This document shows, piece after piece, positions 1 to 6,430 of a DNA stretch of 19,080 nt (the first letter of the stretch is position 1; each line of letters begins with the position of its first letter). The notes beneath the pieces were generated by a model. That model saw only the letters and a list, made by a program, of their open reading frames with translations, had not been told where the DNA came from and made no database searches. Source of the stretch: DATIRA01 sp964553405. GTDB lineage: Bacteria; Pseudomonadota; Gammaproteobacteria; Steroidobacterales; Steroidobacteraceae. The position numbers and the translations under genes are program-made. The DNA lies in contig CAZKLS010000048.1 of the NCBI GenBank assembly GCA_964553405.1, positions 1 to 19,080 of the forward strand, read 5' to 3'.

Positions 1-1106
1 ACGCGAAGATCCCCGCCTACGAGATGATCCGCTTCTCGATCGCGATCCAGCGCGGGTGCTTCGGCGGCTGCACGTTCTGCTCGATCACCGAGCACGAAGG
101 ACGCATCATCCAGAACCGCTCCGAGGACTCGGTCATCCGCGAGATCGAGACCATCCGCGACTCGGTGCCGGGCTTCACGGGCGTGATCTCGGACCTCGGC
201 GGCCCGACCGCGAACATGTACCGGATCGCGTGCAAGTCGCGCGAGATCGAGGCGGCGTGCCGCCGGCCCTCGTGCGTGTATCCCGGCATCTGCCCGAACC
301 TGAACACCGATCACTCGGCGCTGATCCACCTCTATCGTCGCGCGCGCGCCCTGCCCGGCATCAAGAAGGTGCTGATCGCCTCGGGCGTGCGCTACGACCT
401 GGCGATCGAGTCGCCGGAGTACGTCAAGGAACTCGCCCAGCATCACGTCGGCGGGTACCTGAAGATCGCGCCGGAAGCGATCGGCGAAGGCCCGCTGTCG
501 AAGATGATGAAGCCCGGCGTCGGCACCTACTATCGCTTCAAGGAACTGTTCGACAGGTACTCGAAGGAGGCGGGCAAGGAGCAGTACCTGATCCCCTACT
601 TCATTGCCGCGCATCCCGGCACGACCGACGAGGACATGCTCGAGCTCGCGCTGTGGCTCAAGAAGAACGGCTTCCGCGCCGACCAGGTGCAGGCCTTCCT
701 GCCCTCGCCGATGGCCACCGCGACGGCCATGTACCACTCGGGCAAGAACCCGCTGCGCAAGGTCACGCACGACTCGGAGCGGGTCCACATCCCGAAGGGA
801 CTGCGGGTGCGGCGCTTGCATAAGGCCTTCCTGCGCTACCACGATCCGAACAACTGGCCGATGCTGCGCGAGGCCTTGCGCCGCATGGGCCGTGCCGATC
901 TGATCGGCAACGGCCGCCAGCACCTGGTGCCGACCTACCAGCCGGTTGGCACCGGGCGCGCCGAGGAGGGCCGGCGCAAGCCGGCCGGTGGCGCGAAGCC
1001 ACAGCGCTTCAGGACCCAGCACACGGGGCTGCCAGTGAACCCCGACGAGCCGTCGCGCCGTCGCCGCGGCCCGGCGCGCGGGCGCAAGCCCGCCGGCCCG
1101 CGCTGA
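1..1106 (+). CDS. ygiQ: YgiQ-family radical SAM protein, C-terminal part (5' end outside the window)
   Basis: The frame is open from the left edge (first full codon at base 3), so about 367 C-terminal residues are visible and the start is missing. The radical SAM cluster motif CFGGCTFC (Cys-x3-Cys-x2-Cys, bases 57-80) would hold the [4Fe-4S] cluster that cleaves S-adenosylmethionine. Other family stretches follow: the ISDLGGPTANMY segment, the CRRPSCVYPGICPNL cysteine-rich segment, GYLKIAPEAIGEG, the AAHPGTTDEDM strand and AFLPSPMATATAMYHSG. The last roughly 50 residues are Arg/Pro/Gly-rich and probably disordered. Family knowledge: YgiQ proteins (E. coli YgiQ is about 740 residues) carry the radical SAM core plus a DUF3362-type C-terminal region, and their substrate is not established. 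The following thioredoxin gene starts 22 bases downstream on the same strand. Family assignment is secure; function is unknown. Confidence 0.93.
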   Translation, partial: AKIPAYEMIRFSIAIQRGCFGGCTFCSITEHEGRIIQNRSEDSVIREIETIRDSVPGFTGVISDLGGPTANMYRIACKSREIEAACRRPSCVYPGICPNLNTDHSALIHLYRRARALPGIKKVLIASGVRYDLAIESPEYVKELAQHHVGGYLKIAPEAIGEGPLSKMMKPGVGTYYRFKELFDRYSKEAGKEQYLIPYFIAAHPGTTDEDMLELALWLKKNGFRADQVQAFLPSPMATATAMYHSGKNPLRKVTHDSERVHIPKGLRVRRLHKAFLRYHDPNNWPMLREALRRMGRADLIGNGRQHLVPTYQPVGTGRAEEGRRKPAGGAKPQRFRTQHTGLPVNPDEPSRRRRGPARGRKPAGPR

Positions 1107-1128
1107 GCGATCCCGGAAACCGCACCGG

Positions 1129-1656
1129 ATGACCCCGCGCGTCAACGCCCGGCGCCCGCGCTGGCTGAGGATCGGCCTCGAGGTGCTGGTCGTGATCCTG
1201 GTGTTTGCCGGCATCACGGCATGGCGCGCCCGGGACCTGCTGCCGGCGGACCAGCGCAGCATTGCGCCCGACTTCTCGCTCTCCGACCTGCAGGGACGAG
1301 GCTGGACGACCCAGTCGCTGCAGGGCAGGCCCGCCGTGCTCTATTTCTTCGCGCCCTGGTGCGGCGTCTGCTCCGCCAGCTCTCCACAGCTGCGGTGGTT
1401 CGATCGCCTGGCGGGCGACTCGGTGCAGCTGGTGATGATCGGCCTCGACTGGCAGCAGCGGGAAGAGCTCGACGAATACGCGGCCCGTCACGCGCTGAGT
1501 GTCCCGGTGCTGGCCGGGAGCCCGTCGGTCGGGGCCGACTACCGCGTCCGGGGCTATCCGACCTACTACGTGATCGATTCCCAGGGCCGCATCGCCGCGC
1601 GCGACGTCGGCTTCACGACCGTGGCGGGACTCTGGCTGCGCACGCGCGGCCTGTGA
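1129..1656 (+). CDS. Membrane-anchored thioredoxin-like (TlpA/redoxin-type) thiol-disulfide protein
   Basis: This is a 175-residue protein. A basic N-terminus (RRPRWLR) and one hydrophobic segment (about residues 14-31) would anchor it in the inner membrane with the catalytic domain in the periplasm. The domain opens with the redoxin-style IAPDFSLSDLQG and carries the active site APWCGVC (Cys78 and Cys81) and the cis-proline loop RGYPTYYVID (Pro144). This is the layout of TlpA/ResA/ScsD-like reductases that hand electrons to periplasmic disulfides or to cytochrome c maturation. The ATG at 1129 was chosen because it directly precedes the basic/hydrophobic anchor; only a weak GGAAA lies upstream. 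It follows ygiQ by 22 bases and converges on the aldo/keto reductase gene with 20 bases between stops. The partner protein is not evident. ScsD-like is the nearest alternative name. Confidence 0.88.
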   Translation: MTPRVNARRPRWLRIGLEVLVVILVFAGITAWRARDLLPADQRSIAPDFSLSDLQGRGWTTQSLQGRPAVLYFFAPWCGVCSASSPQLRWFDRLAGDSVQLVMIGLDWQQREELDEYAARHALSVPVLAGSPSVGADYRVRGYPTYYVIDSQGRIAARDVGFTTVAGLWLRTRGL

Positions 1657-1676
1657 ACTCCGCGGACGATCCGGCC

Positions 1677-2531
1677 TCAGCCGATTTCGCGCATTTCCTC
1701 GGCCGAAAGCCTCAGGCCGGCCGCGGCGACGTTCGCCTCGAGGTGCCGGACGGACGAGGTACCCGGAATGGGCAGCATCGCCGGCGAGCGCGTCAGCAGC
1801 CAGGCCAGCGCCGCGTCGGCGAAGCTCCAGCCCCGGCGCCCGGCGATGCGCCCGAGCGCCGCCCTGCGTGGCGCGCCGCTGTCGTTCGGGCTCTGGGTGA
1901 GCGGTGACCAGGGGATGAAGGCGAGCCCGTCGCGCTCGCACACCTCGAGCACCGGGTCGGAGGAACGATCCGCCACGTTGTAGCGGTTCTGGACCGACAC
2001 GATTTCGACGATGGCCCGGGCCCGCGCGAGCTCGGCGGCATCGAAGTTCGACACGCCGAGGTGCCGGACCTTGCCCTCGGCCTGCAGGCGCGCGAGCTCG
2101 CCGATCGAGTCTTCGAGCGGTACCGCCGGGTCGATCGCGTGGAACTGGTACAGGTCGATGCACTCGAGCCTGAGCCGGGCGAGGCTCGCCTCGCAGGCGG
2201 CGCGCAGGTGCGCCGGCCGGCCGTCCCTGTCCCATCGCTCGCGCGACGGACGCACGATGCCGCCCTTGGTGGCGATCAGGAGTCCCGGCGGATAGGGATA
2301 CAGCGCCTCGGCGATCAGGCGCTCGCTGGTGCCCGGCCCGTAGGAGTCGGCGGTGTCGATGAAATCCACGCCGAGGTCGATCGCGCGCCGCAGCAGCTCG
2401 CGCATGGCTTTCGGGTCCGGTGGGTCTCCCCATATGCCCGTGCCGGCGACGCGCATCGCGCCGTAGCCGAGCCGGTTCACTTTCAGTCGCTCGCCGATGG
2501 CAAGCTGCCCTGCATCCGCCGCCGTGCTCAT
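1677..2531 (-). CDS. Aldo/keto reductase family oxidoreductase
   Basis: This 284-residue protein has the usual length of a single-domain (beta/alpha)8 NADP(H)-dependent aldo/keto reductase. The catalytic tetrad is visible: Asp59 in FIDTADSYG, Tyr64 in the same motif, Lys89 in LIATKGG and His131 in LYQFHAID. Also present are the GVSNFDAAEL strand, the VQNRYN segment, WSPL and the cofactor-phosphate loop region IPGTSSVRHLEAN. The start is supported by GGAGG 6 bases upstream. The gene lies 35 bases downstream of modC on the same strand, so it is probably co-transcribed with modABC. A role in molybdate metabolism is not implied by the family; it is more likely a general carbonyl reductase. The substrate cannot be predicted. 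Confidence 0.93.
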   Translation of the reverse strand: MSTAADAGQLAIGERLKVNRLGYGAMRVAGTGIWGDPPDPKAMRELLRRAIDLGVDFIDTADSYGPGTSERLIAEALYPYPPGLLIATKGGIVRPSRERWDRDGRPAHLRAACEASLARLRLECIDLYQFHAIDPAVPLEDSIGELARLQAEGKVRHLGVSNFDAAELARARAIVEIVSVQNRYNVADRSSDPVLEVCERDGLAFIPWSPLTQSPNDSGAPRRAALGRIAGRRGWSFADAALAWLLTRSPAMLPIPGTSSVRHLEANVAAAGLRLSAEEMREIG

Positions 2532-2537
2532 GCCGCA

Positions 2538-2542
2538 CCTCC
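2538..2542 (-). promoter_or_regulatory. Ribosome binding site of the aldo/keto reductase gene
   Basis: On the minus strand this reads GGAGG, 6 bases before the ATG at 2531. It fixes the start of the aldo/keto reductase inside the short gap after modC. Confidence 0.75.
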
Positions 2543-2566
2543 CTGGACCGGCTCGAGCTTACCGCA

Positions 2567-3649
2567 CTACTTCGTGATGGCCGCGCTCTTCACCAGCGCC
2601 CAGGCGCGCAGCCCGACCGCGAGCCCGAGTTCGCGGGCCGAGCGGCGGGTGATCCGGGACAGCAATCGGGATTCCCCGACCTCGAGGCTGACCAGCACCT
2701 GCGAGGGCGAGGCTTTCAGCTGCGTCAGGTCCGTGATCGTGCCCGGCAGGATGTTCAGCACGCTGATGGCCTTCGGCCGCTCGAGCGCGATGCTGACGTC
2801 CCGGGCCCGGACCTGCACCCGCACCTCGGCCTCGTCGGGCAACTCCGTAGTCGCGACCCACAGCTCGCCGCCGGAGAAGCCCACGCAGGCGAGGCCCGCC
2901 TCCCGGTCGATGGCCGTGACCTTGCCGATCAGCAGGCTCTCCGCGTCCTCGTCCTGCGCGAAAGGCAGGCGAGGATCGCTGATGACCTCGCGCACGGGCC
3001 CCTGGGCGACGATGCGACCGCGGTCCAGCCAGATCATCCGGTCCGCGAGACGCGCAGCCTCCCGCAGGTCGTGGCTCACATAGATGCACGGCACAGTCAG
3101 GTCCGAGAGGACGCGCTCGATCGCCTCGAGCACTTCGCCCTTGGCCGCGAGGTCCAGCGCCGAGACCGGCTCGTCGAGCAGCAGCAGACGCGGGCTCGCG
3201 AGCAGTGCGCGGCCGATCGCCACCCGCTGCCGCTCCCCGCCCGAGAGATTCGCGACGCTGCGCTCGAGCAGCGGCCCAAGTCCCAGCGGCTCGGCGAGAC
3301 GCTCCACAGAGAGCGCCGGCACGCGCTCGCGGACGCGGCGCAGCCCGAAGCGCAGGTTGTCGCGGACGTCGAGATGCGGGAACAGGTGGGCCGTCTGCGT
3401 CACGTATCCGACCGCACGCCGATGCGGCGGACGATCGAAGCCGCTGGACGAATCGAACCAGCAGTCGCCGTCGAGGCTGAGCGAGCCGCTTCGGGGGCGC
3501 TCGAGCCCGGCCAGGCAGCGCAGGATCGTGGTCTTGCCCGAGCCCGAGGGACCCGACAGCGTCGTGACGCCGCGCGCCGGCAGCTCGAAGTCCACGTCCA
3601 GCGTGAACGCTCCGCGCTCGAGCTCGAAACGGGCTGCGAGTCCGCTCAC
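2567..3649 (-). CDS. modC: Molybdate ABC transporter ATP-binding protein ModC
   Basis: This 360-residue ATPase energises molybdate import together with ModB. Visible motifs are Walker A GPSGSGKT (residues 33-40), Q-loop GYVTQ (81-85), signature LSGGE (135-139), Walker B LLLLDEP (155-161) and an H-loop YVSHD. The C-terminal part (about 225-355) is the TOBE/Mop-like molybdate-binding region typical of ModC, with segments such as VRVQVRARDVSIAL, SVLNILPGTI and QVLVSLEVGES. This tail distinguishes it from generic transporter ATPases, and the length fits E. coli ModC (about 350 residues). The start codon overlaps the modB stop by 4 bases, indicating translational coupling. It is the last transporter gene of the modABC operon. 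Confidence 0.95.
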   Translation of the reverse strand: MSGLAARFELERGAFTLDVDFELPARGVTTLSGPSGSGKTTILRCLAGLERPRSGSLSLDGDCWFDSSSGFDRPPHRRAVGYVTQTAHLFPHLDVRDNLRFGLRRVRERVPALSVERLAEPLGLGPLLERSVANLSGGERQRVAIGRALLASPRLLLLDEPVSALDLAAKGEVLEAIERVLSDLTVPCIYVSHDLREAARLADRMIWLDRGRIVAQGPVREVISDPRLPFAQDEDAESLLIGKVTAIDREAGLACVGFSGGELWVATTELPDEAEVRVQVRARDVSIALERPKAISVLNILPGTITDLTQLKASPSQVLVSLEVGESRLLSRITRRSARELGLAVGLRAWALVKSAAITK

Positions 3650-4314
3650 CGGAACCGCGCCTGCCGCCGTGCCCTGCCGGACGAATACAGCAGCACGAGC
3701 ACGACCATCGAGAAGACGAGCAGGCCCGCCGAGTACACGTGGGCCTCGGCATACTCCAGCTGCTCGACGTGATCGTAGATCGCGATCGAGACCACCTGCG
3801 TCTCGCCCGGAATATTGCCGCCGATCATCAGCACGACGCCGAACTCACCGAGCGTGTGCGCGAAACCCATCACGGCCGCGGTGACCGCGCCGGAGGCCGA
3901 CATCGGCAGCACGACGCGCAGGAAGCGGTCCAGCGGACCGGCGCCCAGCGTCGCCGCGCTCTCGAGCTGCCCCTCGGGAATCTCGCGGAAAGTGTTCTTC
4001 AGCGGGTTCACGACGAACGGCAGCGAATAGATGACCGAGCCGACGACGAGGCCCGGAAAGCTGAACACCAGCCGCAGGTCCAGCGCCTCGAGCAGGGGCC
4101 CGAGCGGACCTTTCGGGCCGAGCAACAGCAGCAGGTAGAAGCCGAGAACCGTGGGCGGCAGCACCAGCGGCAGCGCGACGACTGCCTCGACGAAGGGTCG
4201 CGCCGGCGAGCGCGTCCGCGCGAGCCACCAGGCGAGCGGCAGGCTGAGCAACAGCAGGATCGCGGTCACCGTGATCGAGAGCCGGATCGACAGCCAGAAT
4301 GGGCTCAGGTCCAT
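3646..4314 (-). CDS. modB: Molybdate ABC transporter permease ModB
   Basis: This 222-residue integral membrane protein has about five or six hydrophobic segments. The cytoplasmic coupling loop of binding-protein-dependent permeases is visible as ESAATLGAGPLDRFLRVVLP, which docks on ModC. The segment VALPLVLPPTVLGFYLLLLLG and the GEFGVVLMIGGNIPGETQ stretch are characteristic of ModB/CysT-type permeases. The gene lies 24 bases after modA, and its stop overlaps the modC start by 4 bases. Position between modA and modC makes molybdate (or tungstate) the expected substrate. Confidence in the family is high; molybdate versus tungstate cannot be decided from sequence alone. Confidence 0.95.
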   Translation of the reverse strand: MDLSPFWLSIRLSITVTAILLLLSLPLAWWLARTRSPARPFVEAVVALPLVLPPTVLGFYLLLLLGPKGPLGPLLEALDLRLVFSFPGLVVGSVIYSLPFVVNPLKNTFREIPEGQLESAATLGAGPLDRFLRVVLPMSASGAVTAAVMGFAHTLGEFGVVLMIGGNIPGETQVVSIAIYDHVEQLEYAEAHVYSAGLLVFSMVVLVLLYSSGRARRQARFR

Positions 4315-4338
4315 GGACTTAATTCGCTTCGCGAGCCT

Positions 4339-5160
4339 TCAATGCACCGGCGTCGCGTAGCCCGCCGCCTCGATCAAGGCGAGCGCCGGTGGCGACTGGA
4401 GGTAACGCAGGAACCCCTGGGCAACCGGGTCGGTCGCGCCGTCCCGCAGCAACACGGCCTGCTGCTCGATCGGACTGTGCAGCGAGGCGTCCACCGGCAG
4501 CAGCTCGCCCTGCAGCGTACGGCCCGTGTTCCTCTGGTATTGAAGCAGCTGTGCGCCGGAGACGAAGCCCGCGTCCGCCGCTCCGCTCGCGATGAACTGG
4601 AAGGCCTGGGCAACGCTCTCGCCCTGCACCAGCCGATACCGCGTGGCGGCGTCGATGCCGCTCGCGCGGAGCACCTCGAGCGCGGCCGCCCCGTAGGGCG
4701 CCGACCGCGGGTTCGCAATCGCCAGGCTCCGAAGGCCGTCGTCGGCGAGCGCCGCCGCAAGGTCCGCACCGACGCGCCGGCCGGGACGCCAGAAGACCAG
4801 CTGGCCGAGTGCATAGGTGAAGCGGCTGCCCGGGACCGCGAGACCTTCGCGCTCGAGCCGCTCCGGGCGCTCGCGGTCGGCCGACAGGAACACGTCGAAC
4901 GGGGCTCCCTGCGCGATCTTGCCGTACAGCAGTCCGCTCGCGCCTGACGAAACCAGGCAGCGGACCGGACGCTCGGCGGAGAACGCCCGGCAGAGGTCCT
5001 CGGCGGTCTGCTTGAAATTCGCCGCGACCGCGACCCGCAGTTCGGCGGCTGCGACGCCGTCACCGAGCGCGAGGCCCAGCAGCAGCGCGGCGAGCGGCCA
5101 GACCCGGCCGATGGCCGGGCCGCGCTGGTGATTTCCGCCCCGTCTGCGCCTGCTGCCCAC
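4339..5160 (-). CDS. modA: Molybdate ABC transporter substrate-binding protein ModA
   Basis: This 273-residue periplasmic binding protein starts at a GTG codon (5160). The N-terminus is Arg-rich, followed by a hydrophobic signal core (about 20-38) with cleavage expected after AAA before ELRV. The mature start ELRVAVAANFKQTAEDLCRAF, then SSGASGLLYGKIAQGAPFDVFLSAD, and later FIASGAADAGFVSGAQL are hallmark ModA strands that surround the oxyanion. Its role is to capture molybdate in the periplasm and deliver it to ModB. It is the first gene of modABC-AKR, with a 174-base divergent region upstream. No strong ribosome binding site precedes the GTG, and I see no better in-frame ATG that keeps a full signal peptide, so the start is somewhat uncertain. 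Confidence 0.93.
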   Translation of the reverse strand: MGSRRRRGGNHQRGPAIGRVWPLAALLLGLALGDGVAAAELRVAVAANFKQTAEDLCRAFSAERPVRCLVSSGASGLLYGKIAQGAPFDVFLSADRERPERLEREGLAVPGSRFTYALGQLVFWRPGRRVGADLAAALADDGLRSLAIANPRSAPYGAAALEVLRASGIDAATRYRLVQGESVAQAFQFIASGAADAGFVSGAQLLQYQRNTGRTLQGELLPVDASLHSPIEQQAVLLRDGATDPVAQGFLRYLQSPPALALIEAAGYATPVH

Positions 5161-5185
5161 CCGCGAATGTTAGGGGATTACGGGA

Positions 5186-5205
5186 AGCCGCGGAGTACAG
5201 CGGCT
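5186..5205. repeat. Inverted repeat AGCCGC-N8-GCGGCT
   Basis: Perfect 6-bp arms are separated by 8 bases, 19-26 bases upstream of the modA start. It may be an operator or a 5'-leader hairpin of the mod transcript. In GC-rich DNA a repeat this short can also arise by chance. Confidence 0.4.
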
Positions 5206-5219
5206 GCGGGCCGTTTTCC

Positions 5220-5233
5220 GTGACCCGCGTCAC
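5220..5233. promoter_or_regulatory. CRP/FNR-type palindrome GTGA-N6-TCAC
   Basis: The sequence GTGACCCGCGTCAC is a 14-base palindrome with 5-bp arms and exactly matches the core GTGA-N6-TCAC recognised by CRP/Vfr-type regulators. It sits in the divergent region, 59 bases before the modA start and about 100 bases before the glycine-zipper start. Those positions suit control of one or both genes. The outer bases of the longer consensus (TGTGA...TCACA) are not conserved. Confidence 0.4.
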
Positions 5234-5321
5234 CGTCCGGGCAGCAGGGGCAGCGGCACCCGGCCGACGGCGCTAGCGTGGAATCGTTCAGACGGAACTC
5301 TCGACCGGGCCCCGCCGGCCC

Positions 5322-5329
5322 AAAGGAGG
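5322..5329 (+). promoter_or_regulatory. Ribosome binding site of the glycine-zipper gene
   Basis: AAAGGAGG lies 5 bases before the ATG at 5335 and 8 bases before a second ATG at 5338. It rules out a longer in-frame start at 5278. Confidence 0.8.
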
Positions 5330-5334
5330 ACCGC

Positions 5335-5916
5335 ATGATGTACACGAGCAGAGCGGCACTGGCCGTCATCCTCGCACTTCCCTGCCTGGGCCTCGCCGCA
5401 CCGCCCGACTGGGCCCCCGCGCACGGCTGGCGCAACAGGCATGACGCGGCGTACGCGGGCTACAGCGGCCGGAACTGGGACTACGACTACGGTGTCCGCA
5501 GCGGCCGCTGTGATCGCGCCGAGGTGGGAGCGATCCTCGGCGGCGTCACCGGCGCCTGGATCGGATCCGAGGTCTCCAGCGACCGGGACCGCCTGGTCGC
5601 GACCGTGGTCGGCACCGTGATCGGGGCGGCAATCGGCTCGGAGATCGGCCGCCGGATGGACGCCGCGGATCGCTCCTGCGTCGGTCACGCGCTGGAACTG
5701 GCGAACGCGGGCCAGACGGTGAGTTGGAAGAATGCGACGACCGGCGTGGTCTACCGGCTGACGCCGATGGACGGCGCGACCCGCGAGGACGGCTGCCGGA
5801 AGTTCAGGCTGATCGCCCACGACTCGCTGGGCCTGTCGGAGGGGCGCACGACCGCATGCCCGTCCACCGACGGCACCTGGAATCTGGCGCCGGAAATCAA
5901 GATGAGCCGTCGCTAG
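5335..5916 (+). CDS. Exported glycine-zipper protein (surface-antigen-like, 17 kDa-antigen type)
   Basis: This 193-residue protein has a signal peptide (about residues 1-22, hydrophobic core AALAVILALP, cleavage near LAA before PPDW). Cys17 lies in the signal core but the surrounding residues do not form a good lipobox. A glycine zipper at about 64-105 (GAILGGVTGAWIGSE and VVGTVIGAAIGSEIGRRMD) forms the paired hydrophobic helices typical of small envelope proteins. The C-terminal half (about 115-185) resembles the outer-membrane surface-antigen domain, with WKNATTGVVYRLTP and paired cysteines (Cys154, Cys175). Such proteins are envelope-associated with no defined enzymatic role. The start is set by a strong AAAGGAGG. 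The stop overlaps by 4 bases the stop of the convergent Rap1a-like gene, leaving no room for a terminator between them. Confidence 0.85.
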   Translation: MMYTSRAALAVILALPCLGLAAPPDWAPAHGWRNRHDAAYAGYSGRNWDYDYGVRSGRCDRAEVGAILGGVTGAWIGSEVSSDRDRLVATVVGTVIGAAIGSEIGRRMDAADRSCVGHALELANAGQTVSWKNATTGVVYRLTPMDGATREDGCRKFRLIAHDSLGLSEGRTTACPSTDGTWNLAPEIKMSRR

Positions 5917-6383
5917 CGACAGGGATAGGCATCCCGGAGCGCCTCGTACATGACCTCCGCGATTGGCCGCGAGGCGCTCTCGGGATGACGGTCGAGGTGC
6001 TCGAGCGTCGTGCGCACGAATTCCTTCGTCGAGTGCGAAGGCGGGCTGCAGATGTCGAGCAGCGTCGCAGGCCCCTCCTGCTGGAAGAGCTGGAAGACCT
6101 CGTCGGCATCGAGCTCGTAGCGGATCGCGAGCCGCGAGCCGAAACCGAGCGCACCGAGCTGGCTGCCGACCTGCATGCCGCTCAACAGTCCCTTGGTCAC
6201 GCCGACGCAGTAGGTGATGTCGAGATCGCTCGCGCCGCTGTCCCCGTCGAGCGCCGCAAGATAGGCCGTGCAATAGCCGCGCCACTCGCTGGCCGGCGGC
6301 GACTGCTCCGCCGCGCTCGCCGCCGCGGCCGCGAACGCAATCACCGGCAGCAGTGCCCGGATGGATCGTCGGGTGTTGCTCAC
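5913..6383 (-). CDS. Small exported Rap1a/Tai-immunity-like protein
   Basis: From the GTG at 6383 this gives 156 residues: a signal peptide (about 1-25, ALLPVIAFAAAAASAA), then a domain with four cysteines (Cys38, 59, 112, 155). The pattern is YCVGVTKGLLSGM, then ICSPP, then a helix with HPESASRPIAEVMYEALRDAYPC. This matches the Rap1a/Tai-type fold, whose founding members are immunity proteins against type VI amidase effectors. Many relatives are plain periplasmic proteins of unknown role. The GTG is preferred because GGAG lies 10 bases upstream and it gives a normal signal peptide. An ATG at 6429-6431, overlapping the DUF4032 stop by one base, would add 16 residues before the signal. It is the last gene of the mal operon. 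No toxin gene is adjacent. Confidence 0.8.
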   Translation of the reverse strand: MSNTRRSIRALLPVIAFAAAAASAAEQSPPASEWRGYCTAYLAALDGDSGASDLDITYCVGVTKGLLSGMQVGSQLGALGFGSRLAIRYELDADEVFQLFQQEGPATLLDICSPPSHSTKEFVRTTLEHLDRHPESASRPIAEVMYEALRDAYPCR

Positions 6384-6393
6384 TGTCGCTGTT

Positions 6394-6397
6394 CTCC
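6394..6397 (-). promoter_or_regulatory. Ribosome binding site supporting the GTG start of the Rap1a-like gene
   Basis: The minus strand reads GGAGAACAGCGACAGTG. GGAG lies 10 bases before the GTG at 6383, favouring this start over the upstream ATG at 6431. Confidence 0.5.
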
Positions 6398-6430
6398 GGT
6401 CCCGGCAGAAGTGCTGGCGGGCGCCACGCA

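Larger units (their letters stand above)
5161..5334. promoter_or_regulatory. Divergent promoter region between modA and the glycine-zipper gene
   Basis: This 174-base non-coding stretch must serve modA (leftward) and the glycine-zipper gene (rightward). It contains two inverted repeats annotated separately (5186-5205 and 5220-5233) and a short GC hairpin GGGCC-N5-GGCCC at 5307-5321 just before the ribosome binding site of the rightward gene. I cannot identify convincing -35/-10 boxes for either direction. I also see no AT-rich palindrome resembling the E. coli ModE operator. Confidence 0.5.

Noticed and set aside
1657..1676. Shared terminator between the convergent thioredoxin and aldo/keto reductase genes
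   Set aside because: The 20-base gap holds no clear stem-loop or T-run on either strand.
1009..2538. Long minus-strand open frame overlapping the thioredoxin and aldo/keto reductase genes
   Set aside because: It is an out-of-frame reading of two well-recognised genes, Arg/Ala-rich and without motifs.
5278..5334. Longer start for the glycine-zipper protein
   Set aside because: It would bury the signal peptide behind 19 residues and ignore the strong AAAGGAGG directly before 5335.
5161..5334. ModE operator upstream of modA
   Set aside because: No AT-rich TATA-type palindrome resembling the E. coli ModE site can be seen; the region is GC-rich.
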